From: Anammoximicrobium sp032229885
GTDB lineage: Bacteria; Planctomycetota; Planctomycetia; Pirellulales; Pirellulaceae
Direction of reading: 5' to 3'
Assembly: GCA_032229885.1 (NCBI GenBank)
Contig: JAVYAJ010000169.1
Coordinates: 1 to 16,938, forward strand
DNA: 16,938 nt
Shown: positions 7,901 to 16,900 of the stretch, piece after piece
Position numbering within the stretch: the stretch's first letter is position 1
Layout of the letters: each line of letters opens with the position of its first letter
Notes under the pieces: generated by a model
What the model saw: the letters and a program-made list of their open reading frames with translations, nothing else
Database searches by the model: none
Told to the model about the DNA's origin: nothing
Program-made: the position numbers and the translations under genes

Positions 7901-10900
7901 CGTTGCAGGACGAACGGGTGGCCCTGTTGAGCAACAGCGCCGCGGGCATCGAGCTGGGCGGCAAGACCATCTTTGTGGACAAGGTCTCCGGCGCCAACCT
8001 CCGAGGGACGCTGGCCAAGCCCTTTGACACGATCAAATCCGCGTTTGCCGCGGCCGTTCCCGGCGACATCGTGCGGATCGTGGGCAACGGCGGATTCGAC
8101 GGCGATCGGACGACGCTGGGCGACAACTTTGCCTACGAGATCGGCTTCGGCGCGTCGGGCGGCCCGGCCGAACTGCCTGACGGCACGTCGATGTCGGTTC
8201 CTCACGGCGTGACGGCGATGGTCGATGCCGGCGCCGTGTTCAAATTGCGGCAGGCACGGATCGGCGTGGGCAGTTCGTCGGCCAGCATCGACCGCAGCGG
8301 CGGCTCGCTCCAGGTTCTCGGGACGCCGCGGGAAAGCGTCTATTTCACGTCGTGGCTGGACGAGTCCATCGGCCGCGATACGTACGCGCCGACGACCACG
8401 CCGATGCCGGGCGACTGGGGTGGAATTCTGTTTCGCGCGGATCTGGACAATGCCAGCGCTCGGTTCAATCACGAGCGAGAAGGCATTTTCTTGAATTATG
8501 TCAGCCATGCCGACATCCGCTACGGCGGCGGGATGGTGCGGATCGACAACGTCGATCAAGTGGTCAATCCGATCCAGACGCTGGAAATGCGGCCGACCAT
8601 TGTTTTCAACCGAATCACCGCCAGCAACGACGCGGCGATGTCGGCCGACGTCGCCAGTTTTGAAGAGACGAACTTCCTCGCGCCCCGCTACCAACTGGTC
8701 GATCGGTTTACGCCGGATTACGAGCGGGTGGGGCCCGACATCCACGGCAACATCCTGCGGGACAACTCGATCAATGGGTTGTTCGTGCGAATTCAAACCC
8801 CGGCGGGAACCGCCCTGCGTTCGCTCGACGTCGCCGCTCGATTTGACGACATCGACATCGTCCACGTGCTGGCGGAGAATCTGCGGATCAGCGGCGACCC
8901 GGGCGGGGCGCTGCTCGAACAGTCGCGGCCGCCGATCGATCTCGTCACCCTGGCGCCGCGAGTCGGCGGAAGTCTGCCCAACGGCGCATACTCGTACAAG
9001 CTGGTCTTCGTCGACCGCAATGGATTCGAGGGCCGCCCGTCCGAAGCGACGGCGACGACGACGCTGTCCGGCGGCAACGGCACGGTGCAGCTCAGCGGGC
9101 TGCCGCCGGTCAGCGGCAACTTTGTCGAGCGCCGCCTGTATCGCAGCCAACCCGGTGGCGCCGGACCTTATAATCTGGTCGGCCGCCTGGACGCCACAGG
9201 GACGACGTTCGTCGATCGCGGCACGGTGGCGCCTTCGTTGACCGCCAGCGTGTTGGAGCGAGACCCGCCCTCGGTCCGCGCGACGACGGCCGTCGAACGC
9301 GAAGTCTCTCCGACCGCGCCCGGGGTGGCGCCCGGCAGCTACGACTATCGCGTGGTGGTCTTCGACCCGACGACGGGCGAACACAGCCCAGCCTCGGACG
9401 CCACGCTCAGCGCGCTGGTCACGGCGCCCGCGCTTCCGTCGAATATCCAGGTTGTCGATCTGGCGGGTTTGCCACCTACGCCGTCGGGGCGCGTGCTGCT
9501 GATTTATCGGAGCGCGGTCGGCGGTGGCGGAACGTACACGTTGGTCGGGCAGGCGGCGGGGGTGACCACGTTCACGGACGAAGGGCACGTTCTGTTCGAC
9601 GCCGCCGGACAGCCGCGGACGCTGGATCCGCGGCTGACCGGGGTTGTTCGCGCGCGTCCGGATGCGCGGCTGAAGATCGATCCGGGAACGGTCGTCAAGC
9701 TCGAAGGCGCCCGCATCGAGATCGGCTTCGGCGCCCAATTGATCGCCGAAGGGCTGGAAGACCGCAAGATCATTTTCACCTCGAAGCTGGACGACTCGTA
9801 CGGCGCCGGCGGGACGTTCGACACCAACAAGGACGACGGCGCGAACGAAGCCCGTCCGTCGCGCGGCGATTGGGGCGGAATCTGGGCCGGCCCGTTGTCG
9901 CAGTTGAACCTCGATCACGCGTATCTCGCCTACGGGGGTGGAAACAACAACAAGATCGAGAGCACGTTCACCGGCTTTAACGTCATCGAAGTCCATCAGG
10001 CCCAGGCGCGGATCGCCAACAGCGTGATCGAGCACAACGCCTTGGGCACCGGCGGCCAGGGCGCAGCCGATCGGTACGGGCGCGGCATCAACGCCGGCAC
10101 GATCGTGGTCGCGGGCCAGCGCCAGGACTTTGGGGCCACGATTTTCGTTCGCGGCGCCCAGCCGGTGATCATCAACAACATCATCCGGAACAACGAGGAC
10201 GTCGCGATCAGCATCAACGCCGACGCGTTCACGGACGAGTTGGTTACGGATCCGGGCCGCGCGACCGGGCTGATCGACCGGGCCGCGCAGCACCTGGACA
10301 ACCGCGGTCCGTTGATTCGCGGGAATCAACTGGCGGACAATGGCAACCAGCGCGACGGCAACGGGAACCTCGAGCCGAACAACAACGGCAACCTGTTGCG
10401 GGACAACCGCGGCACGAACGGGCTCGAGATCCGCACGGCCGCGATCTGGAACGCGGGTACACCCGCGGATCCGCGGGACGATACGTTGCGAAACGTGGGG
10501 TTGACCCTATCCCAGGCTGGCGTCTTCGACGACACGGACATCGTGCACATCCTGTACGACGAGATCCGCGTTTCGAACCTGCACGTCACGGGCGGCCTGC
10601 GCCTGCAGAGCAGCCCGAACGAGAGCCTGGTGATCAAGATGTCCGGCCCGGGCGCGGTCAACGACGTGTACAACCGCAACCCGACGATCGGCGCCGGGTT
10701 CACGGCGACCGGCGTCCCGTCGGCCATGGAGGACCGGATCGGCGGAACGCTGTACGTATTGGGCCAGCCCGGCTTTCCCGTGGTGCTGACTTCGATTCAC
10801 GACGACACCGTCGGGGCCGGAGTCCGCCCGGACGGCGGTCCGCAGACGGACACGAACAACAACGGCATCCGTTCAACGCCCCAGCCGGGCGACTGGCGGA

Positions 10901-13900
10901 GCGTGCGGCTGGACCAGTTCAGCCACGACCGGAACGTGGAGATCGTGCTCGAACTGTCAGCCCCCGACGAGACTGCGCCAGGGTTGAATGGCACGGCTGC
11001 GCGGGCCCAATTCTTGGGCGATTTGGCGGCGAGCGAATACGGCGGCGACGACAACCTGCGTCTGGGGTTCGAAGTCCACGGCTTGCTGAACGCCCCGAAC
11101 GACGTCGATTACTACAGCTTTACGGGCGTGGCGGGCACGGAGATCTGGTTCGATATCGACCGTACCCGCTATAGTTTGGACACCGTCGTCGAATTGCTGG
11201 ACGCCGACGGCCGAGTCCTCGCGCTGTCCGACAACTCGCAGGACGAGACATCGGATCCGGACCTGCTGTATCGCAGCGACGCGCTGCCGTCCGGCGTCGT
11301 GAACCCGCTCCAAAAGCTGAACGATCGCTACCAGCCGCATCATGCCTCGGGGCTGCCAAAGGACATCTGGGGCGTCAATCCGTTGGACGCTGGGATGCGG
11401 GTGATCCTGCCCGGCGCCAGCGGCGAGCGAAGCTCGTACCTGTTTCGCGTCCGCAGCAGCAACCTCGCCGCGGGCGACGCTGCGGCGCGGCTGCTGGACC
11501 AGAGTCAACTGGACAGCGGCTTGACGAGCGGGAGCTATCAACTTCAGGTGCGGATGCGCGAGGCGGACGAAGTGCCCGGCTCGACGATCCGGTACGCCGA
11601 CATTCGCTACGCCCAGAACGGCATCGAGCTGATCGGACTGCCGAAACATTCGCCCTTGTTGGGCGAGGCGGCGGAGGACGAGGGCACGGATGGCTCGGCC
11701 GCGAGCAACAATTCGTTTTACATGGACCCCAATGTGCCAGGGCGACGTCCCCAGGAACTGGGGAATCTGCTCGCGTCCGACCAAGCCACGCTGTCGGTCG
11801 CCGGCGCATTGTCCGGCAACCAGGACATCGATTTCTATCGGTTCAACGTGACTTACGAGTCGATTTCCAATCGCTCGGCGCACCACGCCGCGATGGTCTT
11901 CGACATCGATTATGCCGACGGATTGAGTCGGCCGAACACGACCCTCACGGTCTTTGATGCGGCGGGGCGGCCGATTCTGATCGGGCGCGATTCGAACATC
12001 GCCGAGGACCGGCCCGCCCCGGTGGTAAATCCTCGAGATCAATCCGGCATGTACGATCTGTCTCGGGGAACCGTGGGCGAGCTGGATCCGTTCATCGGCA
12101 CGGTGCAGATGCCCGAAGGCGTCTATTATGTCGCCGTCACCTCGGATCGCCTGCTGCCCGACGAACTGTTGAACAATCCGGCCGTGCGTCTGGAACCGGT
12201 CAATTCGGTGGCTCGGATTGCCGAGGATCGCATCGGTTCGTTCGGCGGCGCCACGGCGACGCCGCCCGCCGTCCCGGTGTTGTTGGATCCAACGTTCGTG
12301 GGAACGACGATCTCGCCGACCAATCTGTGGCACGTATCGAATCGCGAGGCGTCGGCGCCGGGCCACGGTTTGACGCCGGCCTTCGACGGCAGCCGCCTGG
12401 GCGCCGCCGGCGCGGGGACGGTGAACAAGGTCGAGCCCAACGATACGCTGTCGTCCGCGCAGAGCCTCGAGGGATACATCTGGACGTTGAACGACAACCC
12501 GAACATCGGCGACCGCTTTGGGAATACGTCCACGACGGTGCCGCACCTGACCATCACCGCCACGGGCAACGACAGCTTTGATTACTATTCGTTCGTCGTA
12601 CCCGAGGCCGGGATGCGCGGGATCTTCGATATCGACAACGGCGTCACGGGCAATCCGCTGACCGACGTCGACACGCAGATTTTCCTCTATAACTCGGCGG
12701 GGACGCTGCTCGATCTCAGCGCTACGTCCCCCACTACCTGGGGCGCGGGAGGCAGCACGAATGTCGCGGACCCCTACATCGAATACACCTTTCCCGCCGC
12801 GGGCACGTATGTCATCGGCGTCGCCGGAACGCCGTCGATCGGCATGCCCGGCGGGATCACCGGCACGCCTGTCCGCAACGGCGGAACCTACACGCTGCAG
12901 GTGTCGATCGAGGGCCATACGGCGGTCACGACGTCGGGCCAGGGCGGCGCGACGTTCTATTTCGGGCGCGAGGACACCGGCAGCTATGCGCCGGTCGGAG
13001 GCGGCATTCCCAGCGGCAATCTGATCTCCAACGGGTTCAGCTTGAAGAATTACTCGGCGCAAGACCTCCCAGTGCTGTATTTCAACTACCGCCTGGACGC
13101 CGAGCTCAACGACCATTTCCGCGTGTACGTCCAAAGACAGGACGGGAGTGAACAGCTGGTGGCGTCCAGCAGCGCGGCCGACATCACGGGCGCGGTGATC
13201 CGGCTGACCAACGACGACATCTGGCGACAAGCCCGCGTGAACCTGTCGCCGTTCGCCGGGCAGGATCTGTTGAAACTGCGATACGAGTTCCGCGCGGCCG
13301 ATGCGAGCGTGGATCCCACGCGGGCAGGCGTGCACATCGACGACGTGATCATCGGCTTTGCCGAACGCGGCGAGATGATCACCAATGCGGACGCCAATCC
13401 CACGTTTGCCCCACAGCCCGGGTACAATCAGACGGGCCGCGTACTCAGCGGCCCGTACCAACTCGAGCTGCGCAAGGCCACGCCCTACGGGACGTCGACC
13501 GAGGCGCGGCTCGGGCCGACGACGGTCCCGGCGCTGATCTTGAACGCCGCCTACGACACCAATGATCGGCAGGCCCCGCAGACGACGCTGGTCGCGCCCG
13601 CCGGCAGCGTGTTGCACGACGGCCAGACGTTCACCCTGGGCGATGGGGCCCGGTCGCTGACGTTCGAATTCGACCTAGTCGGCGACGGCCTGATTCAACC
13701 CGGACATGTTCGCGTCCCGTTCCGGTCAAGCGATCCGGACTATGTGATTGCGGGCGCCATTCGCGACGCCATCAACAGCCCGTCGGTTCAGGGACAATTG
13801 AAGCTGCAGGCGGCGTTGTCCGACGGCACGGCCGCCGGGGGCGCCAGCCGCAGCAATCGGATCAATCTGTTCGGCAACGCGGTGGGGGATTACGCGATCC

Positions 13901-16900
13901 AGCCCGAACGGACCGTGTTGAAAGTGGCCAAGTCGCCCCTGGCCGACGCCACGGCGTTCGGCAACATGCTGCGCGACCACGTGCTCGGCGCGGGCTTGTC
14001 GCCCGTGGGCAACGCGAGCTTTGTCGGCGGCGTGGACGCGGCCGATGGGACGTTCACCTCGGCCGGCACGTACTCCGGCGGGCTGTGGTCGATCGGCATG
14101 GATCGCGGGATCGTGTTGGCGACAGGCTTGGCCGAGGCGACCTCCGGCCCCAACCTGTCGAACAGCACGTCCGGCGACGCTTCACGGCTGGGCGATGTAG
14201 ATCTGGACGCGGCCTTCGTACCGCTCGAGCCGCCGGCGCGGCGGACACAGGACAGCACGTCCTTGCAGTTCCGGGTCGAAGCCGATTACACGGGATTGGC
14301 CTACTTCAACTTTGTGTTTGCGTCCGAAGAGTACAACGAGCTGGTGGGCACGGCGGCTCAACCCGATGTCATGGCGGTGTTCGTCCGCGACGTCACGGCC
14401 GGAACGCCCCTGCAGAACGTGGCCGTGATTCCGGGCACGACGACCCCCGTCTCGCGAGCCACCGTCAACGGAGGCAATCCGCTGGGCGTCGGCTCGACGC
14501 GGCCGCTGCTGTACAACAACAACGATCCGCGCGAGGGCGGCGCGTACCTGGGCGAGTTGGGCTACGACGGATTCACCGACGTGTTCACGGCCCAGTTCCC
14601 GGTGGTCGCGGGGCGGCAATACGAGTTGAAGTTCGCCATCGCCGACGTCGGGAATCGAGCGGTGGACAGCGCCTTGTTCATCCAGGCGGGCACGCTGGGG
14701 TCCGAGAATCCGGCCCCCGCGCCGCAGGGCTTGACGGCCGTGCTGCACGATGGGTTTGGCGACGCGAACCATTTCCGCGCGCAGGGCCAGACGCTGGTTC
14801 ACTCGAACACGATCCTGCATTCGGCCGATTTCGGCATCGTCGCCGACGCGGGCGTTCGCCAGATCGATGCCCGCGACCTCGGGGGCGGTTTCGGGGTCGC
14901 CGGCGCTACGCCGCGGTTGGGCCAATCGCATCCCGGACCGGCCCGCAATTTGTTGGAGCTGAACAATCGCGAGGCGACGGGCGCCGCCGGCGGCATCGCG
15001 CCCGGCCCGGTGATCGTCAACAACACGATCTACGGCGAAGGGCTCGGCGGGATCCACGTCAGCGGCGATCTGCGACCGTATGAATTGGTCCCGCGGGACG
15101 GATCCGGGATCTGCGACGGCGACGCCTTCGCCATCACGGTCGGCCGGACGACGGTCGAGTTCGAGTTCGAGGACCTGTCGGCCCGCCCGGCGACCGGCGC
15201 GTGCCCCGCGAACCCGCTGCACGGCGACGGCTGGACGCCGGGACGCGTGCCGATCTATTACCTGGCGCAATCCGAGACGGCGACGATCCCCCAGTATCCG
15301 CTGAGCAGCCAAGCGGACATTGCGCGGGCCATCGTCGACGCGGTCACCCGCAGCATCTTGGTGACCAACGGCACGACGTTGGTCGCCGAGGCGAACGTGG
15401 GCCAGTCGCGGCGCAACGGCGGCCAGCTGGCGGCGTACATCGCCAACGCCCGCGACGTGCACGTATTGACATCCCGCTTTGCGCCCTTAGTCAGCGAGCG
15501 CGTGACGCCCATCGGCCAGGCGGCCCAGCCGTTTGCCCGCATCGTCAACAACACGATCGTGGGCAACGACGGCAACGCCTCGTTTTTTCCGGACCCCGTG
15601 ACCGAGCCGAACGACACCATTTTCAACGCCGTCGATACGCGTCAAGGGCGACAGGCGAGCCCAGAACTGTTTAGCGCCACCGACATCACGATCGGCGACA
15701 GCGTCAACTTTGGCCAAAATCCGGATTGGGACGTCGATTTCTATCAGTTCCAGATGGACATCGGCGACCAGGTCCAGATCACGGTGGCGGGCAACGGATT
15801 CACGCCCGCCGTGCGGCTGTTCAACGAGCGCGGCGAGGAGTTCATCCCGGACGGCAGCGGAACCTCGCGCGGCGTGCCGCGGTATACGGTCGCCGGGGAC
15901 CAAGTCACGCTTTCGTTTTTCGTCGCCGAACCGCCGACGGCTCGCAACGGCTTCAACTATGCTCGCGAGGGCGGCACGTACTTCATCGGGATCAGTGGAC
16001 CGGGCAACGATCGGTATAGCCCGCTGAGCCTGGGCGGGCGCCAAGCGCCGACGGCGACGGGAACGTATTCGGTGTCGGTCAACGTGCTGGCGCCGCGCCG
16101 CTGGGTGATCGACACCCAACCCCTGTTCGGTTCGTCGGCCACGTGGGAGGTGACGGACGTCAACGGCAACACGGCGACGGTCAACTATACCGGGTCGTCG
16201 AATCCGCGCGAAAGCACGCCGGCCATGGCCTACGAGGTGCGGAACTTGTTCCGCGGCCTGAACAATCTGGACGGCATCACCGCGGAGGACTTCGGCAGCC
16301 CCGAGTATCTGCATCCGTCGGGGGCGAATTACACGCCTTATCTGAGCACGCCTCGCATCCAGTGGCCCGGGTATCAGCCCAATCACGGCGACGGACGACG
16401 CTATGTCGAGATCTACGGAGCGGCGAAGATCGTGCAGATCAGCGGGCCCGGCAACGTGTTGTCGCCCGTCGTCGGCCAGAGCAACGCGGACAGCCAGTTG
16501 CTGCGCGAGACGGGCGTGTTGATCAGCGAAGAGGCCACGCCGACGCTGCTGAACAACGTCTTCTCGAACCTGCGCAACGCGGTGATCGAGACCGAGAACC
16601 AACCGCAGGGGCACCAGGCCACCGGCGTCAGCCCGCGGACGGCGATCGTCGGCGCGCAGATTTTCCAGCACAGCGCGCCCGGCAACGCCTCGCAGACGCT
16701 GGCCGAGATGGGCAACTGGCGAGTCTCGCTTGGCGCCAGCCAGGTGATGGGCGGAATGCTGAACCCCGAGGAACGGACCACGCCGCGTCCCGACACGGCC
16801 GATTTCAACATCCCGCTGGGGAACACCGCCCCGCTGTTCGTCAACGCCGCGGGCCTCGATTTCTATCCCGCGCCGCGGGCGCGTTCGGTCGATTCGGCGG

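Noticed and set aside
7654..10329. Antisense 891-residue open frame on the minus strand
   Set aside because: It lies wholly opposite the giant gene and its translation is Arg/Val/Asp-rich with no domain I recognise. The plus frame gives coherent PPC, beta-helix and fibronectin-like domains. Such frames are common opposite G+C-rich genes.
10957..13617. Antisense 886-residue open frame on the minus strand
   Set aside because: Same reason: no recognisable domain, no Shine-Dalgarno seen, and the plus strand clearly codes through it.
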